Origin: an uncultured Eubacteriales bacterium
Lineage (GTDB): Bacteria > Bacillota > Clostridia > Tissierellales > Peptoniphilaceae
Direction of reading: 5' to 3'
Length of the DNA stretch: 35,210 nucleotides
NCBI GenBank assembly: GCA_902488815.1
Contig: CABTXP010000013.1
Coordinates: forward strand, 1-35,210
The stretch's first letter is position 1, and each line of letters opens with the position of its first letter. A program made the translations under genes and the position numbers. Of this stretch, positions 7,286 to 15,131 are shown one piece after another. The notes under the pieces were generated by a model. It did not search any database. It was not told the origin of the DNA and was given only the letters and a program-made list of their open reading frames with translations.

Positions 7286-8554
7286 TTATTTACCTTGTAG
7301 AATGTCTTCAGATGATTGAAGTGGTTTTACAAGTTCCCAACCGGGTGCTCCTTGTACATCAGCAACCTTTGAAAGGTTCATTTCTGTTGTACCAAGTCTC
7401 TTACCTTCAGTAAAGTCAATCATACCGCCGAATGGGTTTTGAATTTTTTGTTGACCCATTGCTTCAATATAATTTTCCCAAGTTAGAGGTTTGTCTCCAA
7501 CTGCTTTAAGTCCTTCTGTGAAGTAGTGACCTGCAATCCATCCTGTAATAGCATATACGTTGTCTGCATATTGTGGGTCTACCCATTTTTGATAAAGTTC
7601 CAATGCTTTTCCGTCATCTGCTGCCAAGTCAACCCAACCGTTTGAGTAAACGTCAAATTTACCTTGAATGTCGCCGTAAACTTGTTCTGCAATTACATTA
7701 GCTGTATTTACATAAGTTGTAATAACGTCTTTGTCTACGCCTTGAGCTGCAAGACCTTTTACTATTGTTCCGATTGTTCCTTGGATAGCTGCACCGATGA
7801 TGAAGTCAACATCTGCTGATTTAATAGCTGTAACTGCTGCTGATACGTCTGTTGCACCTGCTGCAACTTGTTCTGCTACTAATTCAATTCCAAGTTCATC
7901 AGCTTTTTTCTTTGCGCCTTCAAGCATGTCTTTTCCGGCATCGTCGTTAGTGTAAATTACACCGATTTTCTTTGCATCAAAGTCCCCAACTGCTCTTGAA
8001 ACCATGATTCCGCCTTCTGTTATATAGATAGGTTGAACAGGGAATATACACTTTTCTCCGCCTTGTGCGTTTTCAGCGTACATTTGTCTGATACCTGTTG
8101 CAAAGTATACTGTCGGGATTCCGATTTCTTTTAAGTCGTCAATTGTAGCTGCTACTACAGGAGTACCGAAGTGTCCTACTATAGCAAATACTTTTCTGTC
8201 GTTTACAAGAGTTTGTAGAGCTGCCTTACCTTTTGCAGGGTCAAATTCGTCATCAATGTGAGTGAATTTGATTTGACGTCCGTTAACTCCGCCTTCTTCG
8301 TTGATCATTTTGAAGTAAGCTTCGATACCGCCGTTAAATGGTGCTCCTACCGGTGCATATGCTCCGGAAACTGCTGCTGAGTTACCTACTAAAACTTCTG
8401 TGTCTGTAACACCTTGTGCTACTTCTACTGCCTCATTACTTTCACCTTTTTCTTCACCTTTTGCAGGTGCGTCGTCTTTTTTGCCGCATGCTGCAAATGG
8501 TAACATTAGCGCTAATACTAATAAGATGATTAGAGATTTTTTAAATTTTTTCAT
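7286..8554 (-). CDS. livJ: Liv-type ABC transporter substrate-binding lipoprotein
   Basis: A 422-residue extracellular solute receptor of the branched-chain amino acid/urea/amide (HAAT) family. It has a lipoprotein signal MKKFKKSLIILLVLALMLPF and lipobox FAAC with C23, then a charged linker. The mature fold follows, with VLVGNSAAVSGAYAPVG, GVNGRQIKFTHIDDEFDP and VFAIVGHFGTPVVAA, the typical two-lobe Peripla_BP_6 pattern. AGGAGG lies six bases before the ATG. It sits after livF and just before the CoA-transferase. Members of this family bind leucine, urea, short amides or aromatic and aliphatic carboxylates, so leucine specificity should not be assumed here. Confidence 0.93.
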   Translation of the reverse strand: MKKFKKSLIILLVLALMLPFAACGKKDDAPAKGEEKGESNEAVEVAQGVTDTEVLVGNSAAVSGAYAPVGAPFNGGIEAYFKMINEEGGVNGRQIKFTHIDDEFDPAKGKAALQTLVNDRKVFAIVGHFGTPVVAATIDDLKEIGIPTVYFATGIRQMYAENAQGGEKCIFPVQPIYITEGGIMVSRAVGDFDAKKIGVIYTNDDAGKDMLEGAKKKADELGIELVAEQVAAGATDVSAAVTAIKSADVDFIIGAAIQGTIGTIVKGLAAQGVDKDVITTYVNTANVIAEQVYGDIQGKFDVYSNGWVDLAADDGKALELYQKWVDPQYADNVYAITGWIAGHYFTEGLKAVGDKPLTWENYIEAMGQQKIQNPFGGMIDFTEGKRLGTTEMNLSKVADVQGAPGWELVKPLQSSEDILQGK

Positions 8555-8584
8555 TTTTACCTCCTATATTTAAAAAATTACTCA

Positions 8585-9307
8585 CTACTTTTTTCCACCA
8601 AGATATGATTCAATTAACTTGGTATCATTTAGAAGGACTTGTCCTTCTCCTTCCGTGCTCACACGTCCAAGCTCAAGTACGTATCCGTAATCGGCTATTT
8701 TAAGTGTTTGCGCCGCATTCTGTTCTACAATTACTACTGTAGTCCCCTCTTTTGTAATCTCCTTAATAATCTCCATAATTTCCACTACAATAATCGGTGC
8801 AAGTCCCAATGACGGTTCGTCTAAGAGAAGTATCTCCGGCGAACTCATAAGAGCCCTTGCAATCGCAAGCATTTGTTGCTCGCCTCCTGAAAGAGTCGCA
8901 GCTAACTGTTCTTTTCTCTGTTCAAGTACAGGAAAATACTTGTAGCATCTCTCCAAGTTTTTATTTATTTGAGCTTTGTCCTTTAAGACATATGCTCCTA
9001 TTTGTAAATTTTCATATACAGTAAGGTCAGGGAATATTTGTCTGCCTTCAGGTGATTGAGAAATTCCCATTCTGGTTATTTTTTCAGGTTCAAAATTTGT
9101 AATATTTTCTCCCCTGTAAATAATTTCACCACCACTTGACTTTACAAGTCCTGAGATAGTTCTAAGTGTAGATGTCTTACCTGCACCGTTCGCTCCCAAG
9201 ATTGCAACAATATTTCCTTCTTTTACCTTCATGTCAATGCCTTTAACAGCCTTGATGGGTCCGTAGCTAATTTGTAAATTTTTTAATTCTAAAATATATT
9301 CACTCAT
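8585..9307 (-). CDS. livF: Liv-type ABC transporter ATPase LivF
   Basis: 240-residue ABC ATPase. Walker A is GANGAGKTS (residues 38-46), signature LSGGEQQMLAIARAL, Walker B LLLDEPSLGL, and the H-loop region is VIVEQNA, where the usual HD pair is replaced by Q in the LivF manner. GGAGG six bases before the ATG at 9307 fixes this start; longer in-frame extensions run into livG. The ATG begins one base after the livG stop codon. It pairs with LivG to power the LivHM permease on the cytoplasmic side. Confidence 0.95.
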   Translation of the reverse strand: MSEYILELKNLQISYGPIKAVKGIDMKVKEGNIVAILGANGAGKTSTLRTISGLVKSSGGEIIYRGENITNFEPEKITRMGISQSPEGRQIFPDLTVYENLQIGAYVLKDKAQINKNLERCYKYFPVLEQRKEQLAATLSGGEQQMLAIARALMSSPEILLLDEPSLGLAPIIVVEIMEIIKEITKEGTTVVIVEQNAAQTLKIADYGYVLELGRVSTEGEGQVLLNDTKLIESYLGGKK

Positions 9308-9308
9308 A

Positions 9309-10109
9309 TTAAGCCTCCGTTCCCAAGTATGCTTGTTGTACAAGTTGATTCTTTTGAATTTCTTCCGGAGTTCCTTCCGCCAAGAATTTACCAAAAGATA
9401 TTGCACAAATTCTTTCACATACATTCATTACAAGACCCATGTCGTGCTCTACTAAAAGTATTGCACAGCCGTACTTATCTCTAATATCTCTGATGGTATT
9501 AGCCAAGTCAATGGTCTCGTTTTCGTTAAGACCTGCAGCCGGCTCGTCGAGGATAATAAGTTTCGGTTCACTCATTAATGTTCTTGCAAGTTCTATTTTC
9601 TTTCTAACTCCGTAAGGTTGTCCTCCCGCAATTTCATTTGCAAGATGTCCGATGCCTACATAGTCTAATACTTCCAAAGCTTTCTTCGTATTTCTCTCTT
9701 CTTCTTCTCTTACTTTTTTAGTATTGAAAGCAATTTGCCAAATATTTGACTTGAATTCAATGTGAGCTCCAACCAATACATTTTCAAGTATCGTAAGTTC
9801 CTGTACAATTTCTACGTTTTGGAAAGTTCTTACAAGTCCTTTTGTTATAACTTCATGGACTTTTAAGTCTGTTAATTTAACAACTTCTCCATCCTTTGCT
9901 CTAAATAAAATTTCTCCGGTATCCGGTGTATAAAACTGTGTTATACAGTTAAAAACTGTAGTCTTGCCGGCACCGTTAGGGCCTATTAATCCGTAGATTT
10001 GCTTATCCATAATTTCAAAGGAGAGATTGTCAACTGCTTTAAGTCCTCCAAAGGCAATTGAAAGGTCTTTAATTGAAAGCCTTACATTGTCTTTTAACTC
10101 ATATGTCAT
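9309..10109 (-). CDS. livG: Liv-type ABC transporter ATPase LivG
   Basis: 266-residue ABC ATPase. Walker A is GPNGAGKTT near residues 43-51, Walker B LIILDEPAAGLN, and the switch region is LLVEHDMGLVM. The signature reads AGGQPYGVRKKIELARTL rather than LSGGQ, as is usual for LivG. It overlaps livM by 4 nt (ATGA), so the two are translationally coupled. Confidence 0.95.
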   Translation of the reverse strand: MTYELKDNVRLSIKDLSIAFGGLKAVDNLSFEIMDKQIYGLIGPNGAGKTTVFNCITQFYTPDTGEILFRAKDGEVVKLTDLKVHEVITKGLVRTFQNVEIVQELTILENVLVGAHIEFKSNIWQIAFNTKKVREEEERNTKKALEVLDYVGIGHLANEIAGGQPYGVRKKIELARTLMSEPKLIILDEPAAGLNENETIDLANTIRDIRDKYGCAILLVEHDMGLVMNVCERICAISFGKFLAEGTPEEIQKNQLVQQAYLGTEA

Positions 10110-11122
10110 TTCAATTCCTCCTTCACATTATTTTCAGTTATTGCCGGTTGCTTTTTGTTTTTGTTTTTTAAGTTTTTAAGATCCGTAAATATTTGAATAA
10201 ATCCGTTTGGATAGAATAATACGCATAGTATCATCAAAATACCTTTGAATATCGGAGATATTCTGGAAAGTATTTCTATAGGCTTAAATACAATTTCCGT
10301 AAATGTATATGCTATAAAAGCACCGCAAAGTGTACCGTAAATACTTCTAAGTCCGCCGATGATGATTATTGCCAAAAAGTCAAGGGACAAGTTAAGTGAC
10401 CACATTGTAGGATAAGAAAGTCTTATAAAGTGAACATATAAAACTCCTCCGACACTTGCCCATAGTGTTGCAATCCCGAAAGCTATAAGCTTGTGAGTAA
10501 ATAAGTTTACTCCCATTGCTTGGGCTGCCGCTTCAGATCCTCTCATTGAGTTTAAAGCACGTCCCAAGGAACCTTTAAGTAAATTGTGAGTGATGATAAA
10601 AACAATAATCATGCACACTACAATAAATACATACATTGTATTTTGATTTAACTTAAAAGCTCCAAACAATGTCGGATAAGTTGCATTTGCACCTGAAGAT
10701 CCTCCGGTAAAGGCGTCCAATTGAATAAAGATTTCTCTCAATACTTCAGCTACTGCAAGTGTTGCAATACCTAAGTAAAGGCCTTGTAGTCTTAAGGAAA
10801 TAAGTCCAACTACTATACCTAAAAGTGTCGGTACAATTAAGGCTATTAAGAAGCTTAGTTCAAATGGCAGTCCTACATTGTCAAATAGAAATGCGCTTGT
10901 GTAAGCAGCAAGTCCCATAAATCCTGCCGTACCCAAGGATACAAGTCCTGCGGAACCTAAGAGGACATTAAGACCTAAAGCAACAATAGCGTATATAAAT
11001 GTAGTTCCGAAAATTACTACATAACTTGAAGGCATTATTCCGGCTTTTGCAAGTAATGGAATTAGTGAAAGTACAATCCCGAGGATAATAAATTGAATGT
11101 ATTTGTTTTTAGATGATTTCAT
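10106..11122 (-). CDS. livM: Liv-type ABC transporter permease LivM
   Basis: 338-residue membrane protein with about eight to ten hydrophobic segments. Family motifs are visible: ALGLNVLLGSAGLVSLGTAGFMGLAAY in the N-terminal half, GLYLGIATLAVAEVLREIF, and the cytoplasmic GRALNSMRGSEAAAQAMGVN loop that contacts the ATPases. The C-terminal tail is Lys/Asn-rich. AGGAGG precedes the ATG, 9 nt after livH. It forms the channel with LivH. Confidence 0.95.
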   Translation of the reverse strand: MKSSKNKYIQFIILGIVLSLIPLLAKAGIMPSSYVVIFGTTFIYAIVALGLNVLLGSAGLVSLGTAGFMGLAAYTSAFLFDNVGLPFELSFLIALIVPTLLGIVVGLISLRLQGLYLGIATLAVAEVLREIFIQLDAFTGGSSGANATYPTLFGAFKLNQNTMYVFIVVCMIIVFIITHNLLKGSLGRALNSMRGSEAAAQAMGVNLFTHKLIAFGIATLWASVGGVLYVHFIRLSYPTMWSLNLSLDFLAIIIIGGLRSIYGTLCGAFIAYTFTEIVFKPIEILSRISPIFKGILMILCVLFYPNGFIQIFTDLKNLKNKNKKQPAITENNVKEELK

Positions 11123-11131
11123 ATTGTCCTC

Positions 11132-12013
11132 CTATACCTTCTTAACTATCTTCTTGCCGAATATACCTGTAGGTTTCATAACAAGTATTATTAAAATCAA
11201 AATATATGTTATAGGTCTTCCCCAAACAGTACCGTTTGGCAAGTAAACTTGTAGCAAGTTACTTACAACGGCAATAATATAAGCCGCTATTACAGGTCCG
11301 TGGAAAGTTTGGAAACCTCCGAATATACATGCCATAAATGTAAGAGTTAAAATGTCGTTCATAAAGTGTAATGACACTGTTGAAAAAGGTGCAGCCATAA
11401 CACCTGCAAGACAGCTTAACGCTCCTGCAACTGCCCAGGCAATCATTGTAACTCTCTTGGTGTGAACACCCATAAGTCGTGCTGTAGCTTCATTTGAAGC
11501 TGTAGTTCTTATTGCAAGTCCGGCCTTTGTCTTTTTTAATATTAAGAACAAAACTATCATGACAAAAATGCCGAAGAATATATTGAATATTGAGTTATAT
11601 GAAAAATCCGTACCCAATATATTTGCACTGCCTGATTGAATTAATCTCGGAAGCGGTATGTCATATACTCCGAATATCATAGGCGCTATACCTAAGATTA
11701 CAGACAAAATACCTAAGGTTATAATTTCTTTTCCAGCTCCTGTAACATGCTTAGCAGGTCTAATAACCACAATGTCTATTATAATACCCATTAAAATAGA
11801 GGTAACTACACCTATTAATATTGATGCTACAAAGGGAATATTGTACTTAGTAAGCATAGTTGCAACTACATAAGTGTTGAACATTCCGATAACTCCTTGA
11901 GCGAAGTTAACCATGAAACTCGTTCTGTATACTAAGATAATTCCCAGAGCTGCAAGGGCATAAATACTACCGTATTCAAAACTCCTGATAATTACTCCGA
12001 AAACATCAGCCAT
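11132..12013 (-). CDS. livH: Liv-type ABC transporter permease LivH
   Basis: 293-residue membrane protein. The N-terminus SFEYGSIYALAALGIILVYRTS and the NFAQGVIGMF segment are hallmark LivH sequences. The coupling loop reads LAIRTTASNEATARLMGV. It overlaps the 3' end of the KAS III-like gene by 8 nt with a GGGGGG ribosome site inside that gene, which ties the two into one translational unit. Confidence 0.95.
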   Translation of the reverse strand: MADVFGVIIRSFEYGSIYALAALGIILVYRTSFMVNFAQGVIGMFNTYVVATMLTKYNIPFVASILIGVVTSILMGIIIDIVVIRPAKHVTGAGKEIITLGILSVILGIAPMIFGVYDIPLPRLIQSGSANILGTDFSYNSIFNIFFGIFVMIVLFLILKKTKAGLAIRTTASNEATARLMGVHTKRVTMIAWAVAGALSCLAGVMAAPFSTVSLHFMNDILTLTFMACIFGGFQTFHGPVIAAYIIAVVSNLLQVYLPNGTVWGRPITYILILIILVMKPTGIFGKKIVKKV

Positions 12014-13037
12014 TCATTTCCCCCCATTTAATAACACAAGCAGACCATACATAGCCTATACCTGCCGCAATGGCGCAAACAACATCGCCGTCTTTAATCT
12101 TACCTTGTTCCAAACCTAATTTTAGAGAAAGTATTGCATCGACTTGTCCCACATGACCGTAGTCTTCCAAGTAAACAGATTGTTCAGGCTTTAATCCCAA
12201 AGATTCAACCATGGCATTGTGGCCCGATCTCTTCATGTGAAGTACATCTAAAAAGTCAATGTCTTCTCTCGTGTATCCTGATTTTTCAAGAGCCTTGTCA
12301 ATGCATTCATACCAGTTAGGGAATGAAACTTCATTAAGTCTGTTTTTCATCTTTTCAGCGTCCAAAAGTCTAAGTGACTTGTAGGCTTCATCAACATTTT
12401 CCTTTGTAATCGGATTTATAATTCCGCCTATTTCAACACCTGCAGTGTGAACAAGAGAACCGTCCGACTTAATATGTGATCCCAAAAGCAAGTTCTTGTT
12501 ATAATTTTTCTTAAGTAAAATTGCACCGCCTCCTGCTGAAAGGTTGTACATCATACTCATCTTCGGATCTGTAAAATCTACAAAGTCACCATTTCTGTAT
12601 CCGCCGGCAACAAGTACAGTTTGTGCTTCATCATCAGCAATTAAAATGTCTTTTGCAACTTTCATGGCTGAAATTGTAGTACAACATCTGTTTTGAACAT
12701 CAAGTGCCCAGGCGTTTGTTGCGCCGATACGGTCTTGAATGTAGCAAGCACTTGTTGTAAGAGGATATTCCTTCCATTCTTCACCGAAGCATAAAATTAC
12801 ATCTATATCCTTCGGATCGAAGCCTGTGTTTTTTAACAAATCAAGCGCGGCGAGAGCTCCCATTTCTTGAGTGCCTTCCTCTTTTAACGCAATATGAATT
12901 TTGTTTATACCTAATTTTTCTCTTACAGCTTCTTCACTCCAAGTTCCATTTGTCCATTCGGATATTTGTTTAGCATCCGCCGTATTCTTGGCTAAGTACA
13001 TTCCTATGCCTACAATACCTACGTTTACATCTTTCAT
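12006..13037 (-). CDS. KAS III (FabH)-like condensing enzyme with altered active site
   Basis: 343-residue thiolase-fold protein of the FabH/HMG-CoA synthase superfamily. DVQNRCCTTISAM places the nucleophile at C118. H267 (LHMKRSGHN) matches the FabH HQAN histidine, but the following motif is MKR instead of QAN. In the third catalytic block, YGHVGQ has H295 where FabH has asparagine (YGNTS), giving a Cys-His-His set. A C-terminal AAGIGYVWSACVIKW block matches the FabH glycine-rich end. It is the first gene of the operon with the Liv transporter, so a role in condensing or cleaving acyl-CoA intermediates of the imported compound is more likely than fatty-acid initiation. The start is ATG 13037 behind GGAAGGGTG; a GTG lies three codons earlier. 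Confidence 0.82.
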   Translation of the reverse strand: MKDVNVGIVGIGMYLAKNTADAKQISEWTNGTWSEEAVREKLGINKIHIALKEEGTQEMGALAALDLLKNTGFDPKDIDVILCFGEEWKEYPLTTSACYIQDRIGATNAWALDVQNRCCTTISAMKVAKDILIADDEAQTVLVAGGYRNGDFVDFTDPKMSMMYNLSAGGGAILLKKNYNKNLLLGSHIKSDGSLVHTAGVEIGGIINPITKENVDEAYKSLRLLDAEKMKNRLNEVSFPNWYECIDKALEKSGYTREDIDFLDVLHMKRSGHNAMVESLGLKPEQSVYLEDYGHVGQVDAILSLKLGLEQGKIKDGDVVCAIAAGIGYVWSACVIKWGEMNG

Positions 13038-13097
13038 TATTATCACCCTTCCAATATAAATCGTTTTCCTAAGTAGTAAATAAAAAAATCTTTCTAT

Positions 13098-13113
13098 GTG
13101 AATTGCTGTTCAC
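13098..13113. promoter_or_regulatory. Palindrome at the operon start site; candidate TetR operator
   Basis: GTGAA-TTGCTG-TTCAC is an exact 5+5 inverted repeat. It covers about +3 to +18 of the predicted transcript from the promoter at 13123-13151. Position and size suit an operator for the TetR protein at 4501-5100. This is inference from symmetry and position. Confidence 0.5.
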
Positions 13114-13122
13114 CTTAATATG

Positions 13123-13151
13123 ATTCTATTTGCTAAATTGATAAAAGTCAA
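13123..13151 (-). promoter_or_regulatory. Sigma-A promoter of the KAS/liv operon
   Basis: Minus-strand TTGACT (13151-13146), 17-nt spacer and TAGAAT (13128-13123). The predicted start near 13116 gives a leader of about 80 nt before the ATG at 13037. Confidence 0.82.
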
Positions 13152-13156
13152 CAAGT

Positions 13157-13197
13157 ATTTTACAAAATTATAATTAAATTTTACAAAAATATAATTA
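13157..13197. repeat. Two direct repeats, 21-bp period, upstream of the liv promoter
   Basis: Near-identical copies of ATTTTACAAAATTATAATTA start at 13157 and 13178 (one base differs). They lie directly upstream of the -35 with a two-turn spacing. They could act as an A/T-rich UP element or as paired sites for an activator. Confidence 0.55.
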
Positions 13198-13238
13198 TTT
13201 TAATTTTTTGTTGAATCTATACTGAAAACGTATACTCC

Positions 13239-13259
13239 GCGTATTGTAAGACATTACGC
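13239..13259. repeat. Imperfect palindrome in the intergenic region
   Basis: GCGTATTGT-AAG-ACATTACGC pairs over nine positions with one T-T mismatch. It stands out in AT-rich surroundings and may be a binding site for an unidentified regulator. No U-run follows, so a terminator is unlikely. Confidence 0.4.
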
Positions 13260-13604
13260 TATTTAGCCATTAAATCATATAAATTGTTAATCAATAGCTC
13301 TAAAAGATAAAATTGAGTCACTTAGCCTTGTTTATTTGTCAGTATATAGGCATTTGTTTGTTTTTTGTAACGGAAAGTTCAGGATGTCCTGCTTTTTTGG
13401 TTGAATCATTAAAATGTATTAACACCATTTCAATTTTACTTTATCGTAAAATTATTTTTTATATTTAAACATGAAAAATAATTCACAAATATACTCCAGA
13501 GTGCATTTTTATAATTGAAAAGCTTTAAAAAAAACGATAGCATAAAATAATTTTTTAACTATAATTAAAAATTAATAGAGATGAATTTTTGACAGGAGGT
13601 TGAA
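13260..13604. other. AT-rich intergenic stretch without a recognisable gene
   Basis: No open frame with a ribosome site and no RNA gene were recognised here. It includes a perfect short palindrome CAGGATGTCCTG (13380-13391) followed by CTTTTTT, too small to be a convincing terminator. A TATAAT lies at 13560-13565 upstream of the thioredoxin remnant, without a good -35. Confidence 0.5.
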
Positions 13605-13901
13605 ATGAGAGTACAAAATTTTCAAGAGAGTTTATTAAATCAAAATGTACTTTTATTTTTTGAAGGTGAGGACTGCGGTCTTTGTGAAGGGATGAAGAGA
13701 AAGACTCTTTCGGAGTTAAATAAATTTGACGTGGATATATGTTTTGTGAATTTAAATTAGTGTCCTGAACTTAGGGGCAGGTTTCAAGTTTTTTCTTTCC
13801 CCACTCTCCTCTTGTTGCAAAATGGCAAGGAGCTTGAAAGAGTTGCGGGTTTTTTCGACCTTACTTTATTAAAGAGAAAATTAAGCTTTATGGAGGGATA
13901 A
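13605..13901 (+). pseudogene. Thioredoxin-like gene interrupted by an in-frame amber codon
   Basis: A well-placed AGGAGG and ATG open a frame of 51 codons. It reads MRVQNFQESLLNQNVLLFFE, then the redox motif CGLC (C24, C27), and stops at TAG 13758-13760. The same frame continues as CPELRGRFQVFSFPTLLLL, then NGKELERVAGFFDLTLL, to TAA 13899-13901. The continuation is exactly the second half of a thioredoxin fold, with the cis-proline region FSFPTLLL, giving 98 codons in total. Both halves match the family and no frame change is needed. This is therefore one nonsense mutation, a sequencing error or readthrough; a recent pseudogene is most likely. The adjoining downstream gene is the YwaF-like membrane protein. 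Confidence 0.8.
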
Positions 13902-13928
13902 AATTTTTGTATAATGTAAAAGTTGATT

Positions 13929-14657
13929 ATGAATTTCATTGATTATTATTTTAGAAATGCTCCTAAGGATTTTAAATTTAAAATTTTCGGACTGACTCAC
14001 ATTTTCATATTGACTTTTACTTTTTTAAGTACTTATTTTATTTATAAAAATAGAAATTATTTAAAGGAGCACGACAATTTATATAAAATTATTTTAAAGG
14101 TCATTGCTCTCTTGGTTTTATTTGAACAGGTTTCCTTTCTATACTTTTATTTTTTTAAAACGAACTACGGTCCGGAGGAAGGTCTGCCTCTTTTTACTTG
14201 TCGCATTGCCCTTTATACAACTTTTTTCGGCATCCTTTTTAAGTCTAAAAAGCTTAAAGGCATTACGGCGTACTACGGCATTATCGGCGGCATTTTGGCA
14301 CTGATCTACCCGGACATATACAGTTATGCCTTTCCCCACGTACTCTATGTGGATTTTTTTACGGAACACATTTTAATTCTGTGGGCGGCATGTCTCTTTG
14401 TCTTTGTAGAGGACTTTGAGTTTTCAAAGAAGCAATTTAATTTTGCTTTGGTTTTTACAAATGTCTTTCTTGTTGTGTCGCTAATTGTCGACCAAGTAAT
14501 GGATGCAAACTACGCTTACCTTTTGAGGGCGCCCTTTGCCATTAAATTTTTTCAAAGCATACCCTATCCGGTGTTTGTTGTAATTACTTTTGCCGCATAT
14601 AATTTTTTAGTTTGGGTTGTGCAAAAGTTTTGCTGCTATTTTAAATTCAAAAAATAA
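13929..14657 (+). CDS. YwaF/TIGR02206-like integral membrane protein
   Basis: 242-residue membrane protein with about seven hydrophobic segments. The pattern NYGPEEGLPLFTCRIALY, followed by YYGIIGGILALIYPD and a segment FFTEHILILW, recalls the YwaF (TIGR02206) family of unknown function, whose members have a PLHxC-type motif; here it is PLFTC. A TTG lies two codons before the ATG at 13929; neither has a strong ribosome site. The GGAGG at the end of the thioredoxin remnant is about 30 nt away, so translation may be coupled or weak. It ends at a strong terminator. Confidence 0.7.
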   Translation: MNFIDYYFRNAPKDFKFKIFGLTHIFILTFTFLSTYFIYKNRNYLKEHDNLYKIILKVIALLVLFEQVSFLYFYFFKTNYGPEEGLPLFTCRIALYTTFFGILFKSKKLKGITAYYGIIGGILALIYPDIYSYAFPHVLYVDFFTEHILILWAACLFVFVEDFEFSKKQFNFALVFTNVFLVVSLIVDQVMDANYAYLLRAPFAIKFFQSIPYPVFVVITFAAYNFLVWVVQKFCCYFKFKK

Positions 14658-14680
14658 AAGGAAGGTTCTCCCTTCCTTTT
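14656..14680. terminator. Bidirectional rho-independent terminator
   Basis: AAAAGGAAGG-TTCTC-CCTTCCTTTT is a perfect 10-bp stem whose A and T ends serve both strands. It lies between the convergent YwaF-like and thioesterase genes. Confidence 0.9.
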
Positions 14681-14681
14681 G

Positions 14682-15089
14682 TTATAGAAATTGTTTTGCT
14701 CTTTCGTTTAGTGCTTTCAGTTCAATGTCATTTAAATCCAGCTCTATGTTGTGAGGCATGGCCTTACCTTTTTCATTTACATTTACATAGGAGATAAAGC
14801 CTTCCACTCTCTTTTCTCCTTCTACTGTAAAGAGTATGTGGACTATAAAACTGGTTCTGCCCGCATATGCCACTTCCGCTTCACACTTTATTAAGTCCCC
14901 TAACTGCACCGGCTTTGTAAAACTCATTTGGTCTATGTTTACAAGGACAATATTTTCTGCAGGCACTACTGTTGCCGTACACATAAGACCGGTCTCTACA
15001 AACCATTCTGCAGCTCGTCCTGCAAAGAGTGTGCCGTGATGGTTAAGGTCTTCCTTCTTTACAAATCTATAGGTTTCAAATTTTTTCAT
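14682..15089 (-). CDS. Acyl-CoA thioesterase, hotdog fold (YciA/BFIT type)
   Basis: 135-residue single hotdog protein. NHHGTLFAGRAAEWFVETG (from N16) is the hotdog active-site helix region of the acyl-CoA hydrolase family, where the early Asn/His and later acidic residues act on thioesters. VLVNIDQMSFTKPVQLGDLI and YAGRTSFIVHI are further family blocks. It hydrolyses acyl-CoA in the cytoplasm; chain length is unknown. The ATG at 15089 follows AGGGGTGGGG. It is divergent from the SpoIIM-like gene with only 42 nt between starts. Confidence 0.85.
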   Translation of the reverse strand: MKKFETYRFVKKEDLNHHGTLFAGRAAEWFVETGLMCTATVVPAENIVLVNIDQMSFTKPVQLGDLIKCEAEVAYAGRTSFIVHILFTVEGEKRVEGFISYVNVNEKGKAMPHNIELDLNDIELKALNERAKQFL

Positions 15090-15103
15090 AAACCCCACCC
15101 CTT

Positions 15104-15116
15104 TGATATAATTATA
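15104..15116. promoter_or_regulatory. Symmetric -10 region shared by two divergent genes
   Basis: TATAATTATA (15107-15116) reads TATAAT on each strand, overlapping by two bases. On the plus strand TG at 15104-15105 makes it an extended -10. It lies midway between the divergent starts at 15089 and 15132. Neither direction has a good -35. Confidence 0.45.
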
Positions 15117-15131
15117 CCCAAGGAGGAAATG

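Noticed and set aside
7286..12013. Calling the transporter a dedicated leucine importer
   Set aside because: The family also carries urea, amides and carboxylates, and the CoA-linked enzyme genes argue against assuming branched-chain amino acids.
13380..13397. Terminator CAGGATGTCCTG followed by CTTTTTT
   Set aside because: The perfect palindrome leaves only a 2-nt loop, or a 4-bp stem if opened; no gene ends nearby on that strand.
13471..13518. 15-codon open frame in the intergenic region
   Set aside because: No ribosome site and no recognisable content; expected by chance in AT-rich DNA.
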